Shown: positions 52,479-60,984 of the stretch, piece after piece
Numbering within the stretch: position 1 is the first letter of the stretch
Layout: each line of letters begins with the position of its first letter
DNA from: Aerococcus viridans
Lineage (GTDB): Bacteria > Bacillota > Bacilli > Lactobacillales > Aerococcaceae
DNA: 64,000 nucleotides
Direction: 5' to 3'
Assembly (NCBI RefSeq): GCF_002871935.1
Contig: NZ_PNHQ01000009.1
Location: 18,581 to 82,580 of the forward strand
Notes under the pieces: generated by a model
Databases searched by the model: none
What the model was told of the DNA's origin: nothing
The model's input: the letters and a program-made list of their open reading frames with translations, nothing else
Program-made: the position numbers and the translations under genes

Positions 52479-54518
52479 ATGATTACAGATTTATTAGTGG
52501 AAAAGATATTTGTACTAAAAAAGTATGATGGATACTCCATTATGTTTCTAGAAAAAGTTTTTGAAGTAGATAGGAGGATTTTATTTAGAGATATAGATAG
52601 AATTAATGATTTTTTGAATAAAGTTAAACTAGAAGAGTTTTTTTTTACAGATAATAAAATTGTAAGTCCGAGTTGGGATAAGAAAGAGTTTATAAAAGCG
52701 CTATCTAAATTTGAAGAAAATTTTTTGTTTCAAGATGAACGACCACTAGCAATAATTATATATATATTTATTGCTAATAGTTATATTTCAAATTATCATC
52801 TTCAAGATTTGTTAAAAATGAGTAAGAATACGATACTTAATGATATAAGAATATCGAAAGCAATTTCTGCTAAATATGATATAAAATTGAAATATTCTAG
52901 ATCGAAAGGCTATCACCTTATAGGTAATCCTATAAATCAGAGACGACTATTGGAATATGCAGTGACGAATATTCTAGATTTAGAAACAGGTGGCTGGATG
53001 ATATTTTATTTGACTCATAAACAAGTTGATAGTGGGTTTATTGCTAAAATTAGTAAGGTATTAAGAGAATCAACCGATGGAATATATGTTGAGAAATCTT
53101 TAATGAGATTAAGTTATATTTTAGCTATTTTGAGTATTTCAAAATTTGAACCGATTGATGATTACTCTAGCAATCAATATCACTTACTAAGAGAGTTAGA
53201 TATAAATGTCCTAACAAAAGGAATAGTTAAATTTTTACCGCAATTAAAAGATGAAAGATTCTATATTGCATCCAGAATTATGGCTAGTCTCCAAGGTGAT
53301 TTAAAGAGAGAAAGCACTAACTTTCTACAGAAGAGGATGGATTTAATTATAGAAAAAGTACTAGGGTATTTGGGGATTGTTAATAATAATCCACAACACT
53401 TTCGAGTAGTATTCTTTAATCACTTTGTACCTGCATACTTCCGTATGGTATTTGGGATATATGAGAATAATCCGTTGAAAGAAAATGTAAAATCTAAATA
53501 TACAGACTTATATTCAATAATTAAGAGAGTTGTGATGGCTCTAGAGGAAAAAAGTGACTATGCTCTTTCGGAAGATGAGATTATTTATTTTGTAATTTTA
53601 TTTGAAGGTTATATAGGAACAACTAAGCCAATAAATTCACAGTATAAAGGAATTGTTGTCTGTCCTAATGGTGTAAGCTCCTCATATATTCTGACAAAAA
53701 TTTTAAGAGAAACATTACCTGAAATCCTAATAATTGATTTTTATTCTATGCAAGAAATCTACACTTTAAATAAGAAATCGTATGACATAATTTTCACGAC
53801 AAGGCTAATAGAGGATATAAATAAGCCACAATTTGAAGTTTCTCCTGTTATGAGACCCGTAGAAAAAAGTATTTTGAAGAGAAAGGTATATGACTATTTG
53901 GGTATACATGATTTGAATTTGGAAAGAGTGAACGAGGTCTTAGCTATATTAGAGAATCATGTACATATACCAGATTATAATGTATTGCAAACAGAATTAG
54001 ATACATATTTTAGTGAAGAAATAAACAACTTAAATAATTTGCAAGGAGGAATAAATTTGAATGAATTATTAAATTCGTCGCGAATAAAATTTGTAGAAGA
54101 AGTGGCAGACTGGAGAGAAGCAATTACTGTTGCTAGTGCACCTTTACTAGACCAAGGTTTTATAGAGAAACAGTATATAACAAGTATGATTGAAAGTGTG
54201 GAAGAATTTGGACCTTACATTGTGTTATCTCCACATGTAGCGGTACCGCATGCCACACCAGATAAAGGTGTGAAGAGACTTGGTATGAGCTTATTGAGAA
54301 TAGAAGATTCTGTAGATTTTAATTTGAAGGAAGATAAAGACGATGATAAATTTGTAAATTTAATTTTTGTGTTAGCTCCAATCGATTCTCAAGCCCATCT
54401 GAAAGCTTTAGCTCAATTAGCAAATATTTTAGATGAGGAAAATATTATCCGAAAAATAAATGAAGCTAAAAATCCAGATGAAATAATGGAAATAATTGAT
54501 GAAGAAATGGAGATGTAA
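52479..54518 (+). CDS. PRD-containing transcriptional regulator with PTS EIIB and EIIA domains
   Basis: 679 aa starting at 52479 after TTAAGGAG. Order: helix-turn-helix DNA-binding part (about 1-150, with KMSKNTILNDIRISKAI), two PTS regulation domains (about 160-380), EIIB-like domain (GIVVCPNGVSSSYILTKIL, Cys395), and EIIA domain (HVAVPHATPDKG, His591) of the ascorbate/fructose type. Such MtlR/UlaR-like proteins activate PTS operons according to phosphorylation. The neighbouring genes encode EIIB and EIIC but no EIIA, so the regulator may also serve as the phosphate donor. Very AT-rich with AGA/ATA codons. Confidence 0.82.
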   Translation: MITDLLVEKIFVLKKYDGYSIMFLEKVFEVDRRILFRDIDRINDFLNKVKLEEFFFTDNKIVSPSWDKKEFIKALSKFEENFLFQDERPLAIIIYIFIANSYISNYHLQDLLKMSKNTILNDIRISKAISAKYDIKLKYSRSKGYHLIGNPINQRRLLEYAVTNILDLETGGWMIFYLTHKQVDSGFIAKISKVLRESTDGIYVEKSLMRLSYILAILSISKFEPIDDYSSNQYHLLRELDINVLTKGIVKFLPQLKDERFYIASRIMASLQGDLKRESTNFLQKRMDLIIEKVLGYLGIVNNNPQHFRVVFFNHFVPAYFRMVFGIYENNPLKENVKSKYTDLYSIIKRVVMALEEKSDYALSEDEIIYFVILFEGYIGTTKPINSQYKGIVVCPNGVSSSYILTKILRETLPEILIIDFYSMQEIYTLNKKSYDIIFTTRLIEDINKPQFEVSPVMRPVEKSILKRKVYDYLGIHDLNLERVNEVLAILENHVHIPDYNVLQTELDTYFSEEINNLNNLQGGINLNELLNSSRIKFVEEVADWREAITVASAPLLDQGFIEKQYITSMIESVEEFGPYIVLSPHVAVPHATPDKGVKRLGMSLLRIEDSVDFNLKEDKDDDKFVNLIFVLAPIDSQAHLKALAQLANILDEENIIRKINEAKNPDEIMEIIDEEMEM

Positions 54519-54521
54519 ATT

Positions 54522-54794
54522 ATGAAAATAGTAACGGTATGTGGTAACGGTATTGGTAGTAGTTTGTTACTTAAAATGAAGGTAGAAACAATTGCAAAAG
54601 AAGTAGGAGTATCAGCACAAGTAGAATCTAGTGACTCTAATGCTGCCTCTGGACAAAAAGCAGACTTATTTGTAACTGTGAAAGAATTTGCTAATATTTT
54701 TCCTGAAAATTCGAACGTATGTATTGTAAAAAGTTATACAAACAAGAAAAAAATTCAAGAAGATTTGATACCTTACTTAGAAAAATTCAAATAA
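54522..54794 (+). CDS. PTS EIIB component, ascorbate/lactose-like family
   Basis: 90 aa. The phospho-Cys7 lies in VTVCGNGIGSSLLLK, the P-loop-like motif of EIIB proteins of the UlaB/SgcB type. It starts 3 bases after the regulator and is followed closely by EIIC, so it belongs to one operon. Sugar specificity cannot be read from it alone. Confidence 0.85.
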   Translation: MKIVTVCGNGIGSSLLLKMKVETIAKEVGVSAQVESSDSNAASGQKADLFVTVKEFANIFPENSNVCIVKSYTNKKKIQEDLIPYLEKFK

Positions 54795-54813
54795 AGAATT
54801 GGAGGGGAAAGTT

Positions 54814-56181
54814 ATGGCAATATTATCATTTTTACAAGATATCCTTAGTGAGCCGGCTTTTTTAATGGGATTAATAGCTTTTATAGGTTTGATAGCTATG
54901 CGTTCAAGATGGGATAAAGTGCTGACAGGCACTTTAGGTCCAATTTTAGGATATTTAATGCTTTCGGCAGGAGCCGGTGTTATTACCGCTAATCTTGATC
55001 CACTAGCAAAGATGATAGAGACGGGTTTTAACGTTACAGGTGTGGTACCGAATAATGAAGCGGTTACTTCAGTAGCTCAAGAACTTTTAGGTGTGGAAAC
55101 AATGTCAATTCTAATTATGGGATATGTATTCAATCTATTGATTGCAAGATTTACGAGATTTAAGTATATATTTTTAACAGGGCACCATAGTTTTTTCATG
55201 GCTTGTTTACTATCCGCAGTTTTAGGATCCTTAAATTTTGAAGGAATACAAATGATTCTTATTGGAGGGTTTATTTTAGGGTCATGGTCTGCAATCTCTC
55301 CAGCAATAGGGCAAAAATATACTTTGCAAGTGACCGATGGTGATGAAATTGCAATGGGACATTTTGGTAGTTTAGGTTATTATTTATCAGCCTTTATTGG
55401 AAAGTACGTAGGAAAGAATAGTAAATCAACAGAGGATTTTGAAGTTCCAGAACAATTTGGATTCTTAAGAAATACTACGATTTCAACTGCGCTAACAATG
55501 GTTATCTTTTACTTAGGTGCAGCTGTAGCAGCTGGTCCTGAGTTTGTAAGTAGTCTATCAGGAGAAACTAATCCGTATGTTTATGCTTTATTATGTGGCT
55601 TAACCTTTGCAGTCGGAGTAACTATTGTATATAACGGCGTTCGATTAATCCTAGCCGATTTAATCCCAGCCTTTGAAGGAATAGCAACAAAGATTATTCC
55701 TAACTCAGTTCCAGCGGTCGATTGTGCAGTATTCTTCCCGTTTGCTCCAACTGCGGTAATTTTAGGTTTTATTTCTAGTTTTATTGGTGGTGTGATTGGT
55801 ATGTTAGCTCTAGGAGCTATTGGCGGAGTAGTTATAATTCCAGGTCTTGTACCGCATTTCTTCTGCGGAGCAACAGCTGGGGTTTATGGAAACTCAACTG
55901 GTGGTGTTCGAGGAGCAACTATAGGGGCTTTTGTAAATGGCTTGCTACTTGCTTTTATCCCAGCTTTCTTATTACCGGTACTAGGGGAACTAGGATTTTC
56001 AAATACAACGTTTGGGGATGTAGACTTTGGTGTGATAGGAATAGTTTTAGGAAATTTAGGCACATGGTTCGGACAAGTAGGTATATATATTATCTTAGCT
56101 TTAATAGCTGTATCATTACTGTTTCCTAGTTTAGGAAAAAATAAAAGTACTGCGATAAATAATGTCGAAATGGAGGACTAA
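54814..56181 (+). CDS. PTS ascorbate-type EIIC permease (UlaA/SgaT family)
   Basis: 455 aa starting at 54814 after GGAGGGG. About ten or eleven membrane helices; RSRWDKVLTGTLGPILGYLMLSAGAGV, LTGHHSFFMACLL and VDCAVFFPFAPTAVILGF match UlaA-type ascorbate permeases. It works with the EIIB immediately upstream. Ascorbate is the family's known substrate, but the downstream gene suggests a sugar or sugar acid could be used. Confidence 0.85.
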   Translation: MAILSFLQDILSEPAFLMGLIAFIGLIAMRSRWDKVLTGTLGPILGYLMLSAGAGVITANLDPLAKMIETGFNVTGVVPNNEAVTSVAQELLGVETMSILIMGYVFNLLIARFTRFKYIFLTGHHSFFMACLLSAVLGSLNFEGIQMILIGGFILGSWSAISPAIGQKYTLQVTDGDEIAMGHFGSLGYYLSAFIGKYVGKNSKSTEDFEVPEQFGFLRNTTISTALTMVIFYLGAAVAAGPEFVSSLSGETNPYVYALLCGLTFAVGVTIVYNGVRLILADLIPAFEGIATKIIPNSVPAVDCAVFFPFAPTAVILGFISSFIGGVIGMLALGAIGGVVIIPGLVPHFFCGATAGVYGNSTGGVRGATIGAFVNGLLLAFIPAFLLPVLGELGFSNTTFGDVDFGVIGIVLGNLGTWFGQVGIYIILALIAVSLLFPSLGKNKSTAINNVEMED

Positions 56182-56183
56182 AA

Positions 56184-56885
56184 ATGGTGAAGATTTTTAC
56201 TGACGGAGCAAATATCGATGAAATGTTAAATGATTTGAAATCGCCTACAGTAACGGGAGTTACAACGAATCCCTCGTTAATGAAGTCAGCAGGCATCACT
56301 GACTATATAGAATTTGCTAATAAGGTAGTAGCGAATATAAAAGATTATCCAATTTCATTTGAAGTATTTAGTGACGATATTCAGGTTATGAAGCAAGAAG
56401 CTGAAAAGATTGCATCTATAGCAGATAATGTTTATGTGAAAATTCCAGTTATGAATACTAAAGGAGAAAGTACCTCCGAGTTGATCAAAGAATTATCAGG
56501 AAAAGGGATCAAGCTAAATATAACAGCGATTTTTACTTTAGATCAAGTTGAAGAAGTAGTAAATAGTCTACAAGATGGTGTTCCAAGTATTGTATCAGTA
56601 TTTGCGGGTAGAATCGCAGATACCGGAGTGGATCCTATTCCTTTAATGAAAAAAGCGTTATCTATTACTTCTCAAAAAGAAGGCTGTGAATTATTGTGGG
56701 CAAGTACTAGAGAAATTTTAAATATTTATCAAGCAAATGATATTGGAGTTGATATAGTTACGGTACCACCAGCTTTATTAAAGAAATACGATAAATTAAA
56801 AGATAAAGATTTATATGAATATTCATTAGAAACAGTAGACGGATTTGTAAAAGACGGAAAAGAATTAGGGTATTCAATTCTTTAA
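56184..56885 (+). CDS. Transaldolase / fructose-6-phosphate aldolase-like protein (TalC/MipB family)
   Basis: 233 aa, the small transaldolase form. DGANIDEM and VTGVTTNPSLMKSAG are at the start; the Schiff-base Lys is in VYVKIPVMN (Lys86); SVFAGRIADTGVDP and ASTREILNIYQANDIGVDIVTVPP follow. Starts 2 bases after the EIIC stop. In PTS operons such enzymes probably act on the imported sugar phosphate. Full ula pathway genes (lactonase, decarboxylase, isomerase) are absent. Confidence 0.85.
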   Translation: MVKIFTDGANIDEMLNDLKSPTVTGVTTNPSLMKSAGITDYIEFANKVVANIKDYPISFEVFSDDIQVMKQEAEKIASIADNVYVKIPVMNTKGESTSELIKELSGKGIKLNITAIFTLDQVEEVVNSLQDGVPSIVSVFAGRIADTGVDPIPLMKKALSITSQKEGCELLWASTREILNIYQANDIGVDIVTVPPALLKKYDKLKDKDLYEYSLETVDGFVKDGKELGYSIL

Positions 56886-56938
56886 TTGAATAAGCCAGGA
56901 TATTAAGTTGGTAATAGTTGAATGATTAGCTTATTCAA
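56886..56938 (+). repeat. 10-bp inverted repeat overlapping the talC-like terminator
   Basis: TTGAATAAGC (56886-56895) and GCTTATTCAA (56929-56938). Its right arm shares two bases with the left arm of the terminator hairpin, so both cannot form fully at once. Confidence 0.55.
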
Positions 56939-56966
56939 GATGGAGGCTAATTGTTCAACTTTTTTG
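56916..56966 (+). terminator. Terminator of the ascorbate-type PTS operon
   Basis: AGTTGAATGATTAGC pairs with GCTAATTGTTCAACT at 13 of 15 bases, followed by six Ts. Confidence 0.75.
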
Positions 56967-57331
56967 TACTAAATTTTATTTCTAAAAGTTTATATAATGA
57001 AATTTAAAGAAGTATACAAGGATACTGTATTAATTCTAATATCTAAGATTAGGTGACATATCTAAATAAAGGTTGGTTATCATCTTCACTTATGCAATCA
57101 ATTGTAACGAATCATTATCCTTGATATTTTTATTAGTATAATAGGTATATCTTTATTCGTGATTTATTGATAATTTCGGAGATAAATATAATGAATAACT
57201 TTTTTGTAACAATAAGTCTAAATAAAATTTATAAAATATAGAATACACTTATTAGTATGAAACACTATAATTTGTGATTTCCCTTGAGAAAATATAATGA
57301 AAATAGTAACGAGTATATATAAGAGGATTTT
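56967..57331. other. AT-rich gap before the restriction-modification cluster
   Basis: About 365 bases of very AT-rich DNA. No open frame of note, no clear repeat. It presumably holds the promoter of the gene at 57332, whose start is preceded by TAAGAGG. Confidence 0.5.
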
Positions 57332-58102
57332 ATGCAATTCAATAACTTTAGTAATGATTTGAAAGCTGAAGATTTGGTTACTGATTGGTTTACCAAGAAC
57401 TTTTCTAATAAAAAGCCATTTTTAACAAAAAGAGATGATTACACCCACTATTATGAAAAGCAAGTTGGAGAACCATCTATTGAAAAAATTGAAAAAGTAA
57501 CAGATGCATCATTGCAGGAAAAAGGAGTTGATTTACTTATTACTAGTAAACAGCTTTTTGGAGATGAAAAAGAACATAAAGTAGATATTAAATCGGCAAT
57601 TAACTATATTAAGCCCGTTAGGGATGCTAACGGGAATCGACCGAATTCTTTACCCACATTTGCATTTGAATTATATTTTAAGAATGGATACGGTAATGAA
57701 AGAGATGGCTGGCTTTATAGTGAAAAGTACTGTGATACAGAATATTATATAGTATCTTGGCTATGGGCAAATGTTCAACCTGAGTATGATCCAAAAGGCT
57801 TCCTCAAAAATGTTGAAATAGAAAAATTGAATATAGAAAATATTGCAGAAATAGAATTTTTAGTAATAGAGAAAAAAAGAATTCAGGAGCATGCAACAAA
57901 AATTGGTATTACTAAAGAAAATTTTAGAGATATTTCAAAAGAAATGTGGAAAAATAACATAACTAAGAAACCAGAGTACGATGCTGATGAATATTTGCGG
58001 TACTCTAACACACTTATGGAAAAACCAGTTTATCTAATTATTAAAAAGAAGAAATTAAGAAAAGTTTTCGGCAATACATGGATTATTCAGAGTATAAATT
58101 AG
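57332..58102 (+). CDS. Unknown protein with possible PD-(D/E)xK nuclease signature, linked to restriction-modification genes
   Basis: 256 aa, not recognised as a named family. GVDLLI with Asp67 and KVDIKSA with Asp85 and Lys87 give the D-X17-D-I-K pattern of PD-(D/E)xK nucleases, with hydrophobic strands around both. Many aromatic residues are present (about 90-160), with no signal peptide or membrane helix. It ends 14 bases before the Sau3AI-like endonuclease on the same strand and shares its AT-rich style. It might be a second nuclease, a specificity or control factor. The motif is an observation; the function is inference. Confidence 0.6.
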   Translation: MQFNNFSNDLKAEDLVTDWFTKNFSNKKPFLTKRDDYTHYYEKQVGEPSIEKIEKVTDASLQEKGVDLLITSKQLFGDEKEHKVDIKSAINYIKPVRDANGNRPNSLPTFAFELYFKNGYGNERDGWLYSEKYCDTEYYIVSWLWANVQPEYDPKGFLKNVEIEKLNIENIAEIEFLVIEKKRIQEHATKIGITKENFRDISKEMWKNNITKKPEYDADEYLRYSNTLMEKPVYLIIKKKKLRKVFGNTWIIQSIN

Positions 58103-58116
58103 ACAGGTGAATATAA

Positions 58117-59487
58117 ATGAATATTGACACAGTTGATGAATTAATCGCAATCGCTAAAAGCGCTGAGGGTATGAGAATTAAAGAATTTGATGTTAATAAC
58201 CGGCTAGCATCAAAAGGGAATAAAGGTGGTATCGGTCAAATAATTGAAGAAGGTTTATTTGGTTATGCTATCAATTCTACAAGTGAAGCAGACTTTGGTG
58301 ATTTAGGGGTTGAGCTGAAAGCCACCCCAGTTAAGCAGAATAAAAATAAATCATTTGCGGCTAAGGAACGGTTGGTATTAAATATTATCAATTATATTAA
58401 AGAAGTAAATTATACTTTTGAGACGTCTTCATTTTGGCGTAAAAATGAAACTATATTAATCATGTTTTATTTCTGGGATAAAGAATTAGATCGTGGTGAT
58501 TATCGTATATTAAAATCTGTCTTATATACTTATCCTGAAGACGACCTAGAGATTATCAAAAATGACTGGGAAATCATTGTAGGAAAAATCCGTGCAGGGA
58601 AAGCAGAAGAATTATCCGAAGGTGATACCATGTATCTAGGTGCATGTACGAAAGGCGCTAACAAAAATTCATTAAGACAACAGCCGTTTTCTGATGTCCC
58701 CGCGATGCAGCGTGCATTTTCTTTAAAAGCTTCGTATATGACGACTTTAGTTAGAAAATATATAAAGCAAGACAATATCGTCTCGTTTGCTAGTAAAGAG
58801 GAATTAGCGAAAAAATCCTTGGAGACTATTCTACAAGAGCGATTTGCACCTTACGTAGGATTAGATATGCGAGAAATTAGTCAAAAGATTAATTATGAAA
58901 TCAATCCTAAAAATAAATCTACCATCGCAAATATGATTAGTAGAATTCTTGGGATTACAGGTACTAAGTTAGATAATATAGAAGAATTTTCAAAAGCAAA
59001 TATTCAATTTAAAACAATTAGGCTGGAACCGAATAATATACCTAAAGAACACATGTCTTTTGAAAACATCGATTTTGATGCATGGTTGAACGATTCGTTT
59101 GAGGAATCTCAATTTTATCAAAAATTTGAAGAGACTAAATTTCTATTCGTTGTATTTCAATATCGTGAGACGCTTAAGGAAAATCCCGATAGAATTCCTT
59201 ATTTTAAAAAGGTAGTATTATGGAACATGCCTGAACAGACGATTCGTAATGAAGTTAGATTAATGTGGCATCGGGGTAGAAAAGTATTAAAAGATGGGGT
59301 AGAATTAACCGTCAGCTCTAGAGGTATATCTAATAATTTACCGTCTGCCAAAGAAAACTATGTAACACATATTCGTCCAAAAGCCAGGGATGGTAAAGAC
59401 AAAGTTCTGTTACCGGATGGTCAAGAAATTACTAAGCAGGCTTTCTGGCTCAACAAAGAGTATATTGCTGAAATCGTGAAAGATTAG
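58117..59487 (+). CDS. Sau3AI/MutH-like type II restriction endonuclease, probable GATC specificity
   Basis: 456 aa versus about 489 for Sau3AI. The N-terminal half has the MutH-like core: KGNKGGIGQIIEEGLFGYAIN, then the catalytic triplet in DFGDLGVELKATP (Asp, Glu and Lys). The C-terminal half has the pseudo-MutH arrangement with WNMPEQTIRNEVRLMWHRG. The next gene is a C5 methyltransferase, as in the Sau3AI system, so the enzyme probably cuts unmethylated GATC. Its stop lies at the start of a hairpin carrying two GATC sites. Specificity is inferred from the family. Confidence 0.88.
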   Translation: MNIDTVDELIAIAKSAEGMRIKEFDVNNRLASKGNKGGIGQIIEEGLFGYAINSTSEADFGDLGVELKATPVKQNKNKSFAAKERLVLNIINYIKEVNYTFETSSFWRKNETILIMFYFWDKELDRGDYRILKSVLYTYPEDDLEIIKNDWEIIVGKIRAGKAEELSEGDTMYLGACTKGANKNSLRQQPFSDVPAMQRAFSLKASYMTTLVRKYIKQDNIVSFASKEELAKKSLETILQERFAPYVGLDMREISQKINYEINPKNKSTIANMISRILGITGTKLDNIEEFSKANIQFKTIRLEPNNIPKEHMSFENIDFDAWLNDSFEESQFYQKFEETKFLFVVFQYRETLKENPDRIPYFKKVVLWNMPEQTIRNEVRLMWHRGRKVLKDGVELTVSSRGISNNLPSAKENYVTHIRPKARDGKDKVLLPDGQEITKQAFWLNKEYIAEIVKD

Positions 59488-59513
59488 ATCAAGCTTTAGG
59501 CTTGATCTTTTTC
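59487..59513 (+). terminator. Terminator of the endonuclease gene, carrying two GATC sites
   Basis: GATCAAGC, loop TTTAG, GCTTGATC, then TTTTTC. The stem begins in the endonuclease stop codon, and its right arm contains the -35 of the methyltransferase promoter. Confidence 0.85.
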
Positions 59514-59530
59514 TTGGAGTATATTATAAT
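59502..59530 (+). promoter_or_regulatory. Methyltransferase promoter with GATC in the -35
   Basis: TTGATC, 17-bp spacer, TATAAT. The -35 includes GATC, the expected target of this system. The -10 lies within a perfect palindrome (59519-59534). Confidence 0.6.
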
Positions 59531-59549
59531 ATACGAAAGTATGTTCGTA
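59519..59549. repeat. Two adjacent palindromes at the methyltransferase promoter
   Basis: GTATATTATAATATAC (59519-59534) is a perfect 16-bp palindrome covering the -10. TACGAA, 6-base spacer, TTCGTA (59532-59549) lies over the predicted start of transcription. Both are operator-like, but no control (C) protein gene is seen. Confidence 0.8.
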
Positions 59550-59563
59550 GAGAGGGAGATTTA

Positions 59564-60862
59564 ATGAAAATTTTTTCAATGTTTGATGGTGTAGGAGGTT
59601 TCACCATTGGTTTCAATAATGCTGATAGTGAACTATTCCAAACTACCTATTCAAACCAATATGAACCCTCAAAAAAATCACAAGACGCCTATGAAGTCGG
59701 TGTTTATCGTTTCCCAGAAATTGAACATATCCCAACAGATGTTGCTTTAATTCCAGACGAAAAGTTTGAAGAAATGAAACAAAATGGTGTCAACATGATT
59801 GTTGGTGGCTTCCCATGCCAAGATTATTCTGTAGCTCGTTCAAGAAAAAATGAATTGGGTATTGAAGGAAAGAAAGGTGTCCTGTTCTGGGAAATCATTA
59901 GAGCAACAGAAATTATTCAACCTGAGTACTTAGTGTTAGAGAATGTTGATAGACTACTAAAAGCACCCACAAGTCAACGTGGTCGAGATTTTGCCGTTAT
60001 GTTAGCTTCATTTAATGAACTGGGTTACTCAGTAGAGTGGCGTGTAATCAATGCAGCTGAATATGGACGCGCACAGCGTAGACGTCGTGTATTCTTTTTC
60101 GTATATCGAAATGATACTGCCTTTGCTAAGAAAATAGATGCAAAATATGAGGAGTCATCAGAAACAAATCTAATTGATGAAAAAGGCTTTGATACCTATG
60201 CAGAGTATATTTTCAATGATGGTTTATTCGCTAGACAATTTCCTATCAAGCAAGAGCCGATTAAGAATCGAACCATGTCTAACCATTTAGCGAGTGATAT
60301 TAAGGACGTTTCTGATAATTACGCGGATGGTAAGTTCTGGAATACAGGAATCATGCGCCATGGTGTTTATTATTCCGCGGATACAGAACCACTTGGTGAC
60401 GAAAACCCAATTCCATTTAAAGATATTATTGTCCCAGAGAACACAGTTCCAGAGAAGTATTATATTGAAGGTGAAAAGTTAGAAAAATTCAAATACTTAA
60501 GAGGACCTAAACGATTAGAGAGAACCTCTGCAGAAGGACATAAGTATGTTTATTCTGAAGGTGGTATGAGTGAAACTGATAGTCTAGAGTTACCTGGTAG
60601 AACAATGCTAACTTCTGAAGGAACAGTTAATCGTTCGACTCACCTACTAAAAATCAATAACCGTTATCGACTAATCACGCCAATTGAAGCGGAAAGATTA
60701 CAAGATTTTCCAGATGATTGGACTAAGTTTAAGCAGTTAGATAGTGGCGAGGTTGTCGAAGTATCAGAGCGAATGAGAATGTTCTTTATGGGGAATGCAT
60801 TGGTAACAGGTATTGTAAAGAGGATTGGCATTCAAATGAAAAATATAATATTAGATATTTAA
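59564..60862 (+). CDS. DNA (cytosine-5)-methyltransferase, Sau3AI-like
   Basis: 432 aa. MFDGVGGFTIGF (motif I), GGFPCQDYSVARS with the catalytic Cys (motif IV), VLENVDRLL (VI), GRAQRRRRVFFF (VIII), and the C-terminal RLQDFPDDW and MGNALVTGIVKRI (IX-X), in normal order. It would methylate cytosine within GATC and protect against the endonuclease. The start follows GAGGGAG. It ends at a hairpin at 60905-60950. Confidence 0.92.
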   Translation: MKIFSMFDGVGGFTIGFNNADSELFQTTYSNQYEPSKKSQDAYEVGVYRFPEIEHIPTDVALIPDEKFEEMKQNGVNMIVGGFPCQDYSVARSRKNELGIEGKKGVLFWEIIRATEIIQPEYLVLENVDRLLKAPTSQRGRDFAVMLASFNELGYSVEWRVINAAEYGRAQRRRRVFFFVYRNDTAFAKKIDAKYEESSETNLIDEKGFDTYAEYIFNDGLFARQFPIKQEPIKNRTMSNHLASDIKDVSDNYADGKFWNTGIMRHGVYYSADTEPLGDENPIPFKDIIVPENTVPEKYYIEGEKLEKFKYLRGPKRLERTSAEGHKYVYSEGGMSETDSLELPGRTMLTSEGTVNRSTHLLKINNRYRLITPIEAERLQDFPDDWTKFKQLDSGEVVEVSERMRMFFMGNALVTGIVKRIGIQMKNIILDI

Positions 60863-60904
60863 CTAATAAGAGTATAGATACGTATATCGTTAGGTAGTAA
60901 ATAT

Positions 60905-60952
60905 AAGGAAGGAAACAATTTCTATGGAGATAGTTTTCTTCCTTATTTCTTA
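60905..60952 (+). terminator. Terminator of the methyltransferase gene
   Basis: AAGGAAGGAAAC and GTTTTCTTCCTT arms (one wobble), followed by a T-rich stretch. Confidence 0.75.
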
Positions 60953-60984
60953 ATAAGTTTGAATATTATTTTAGGAGTTTATTT

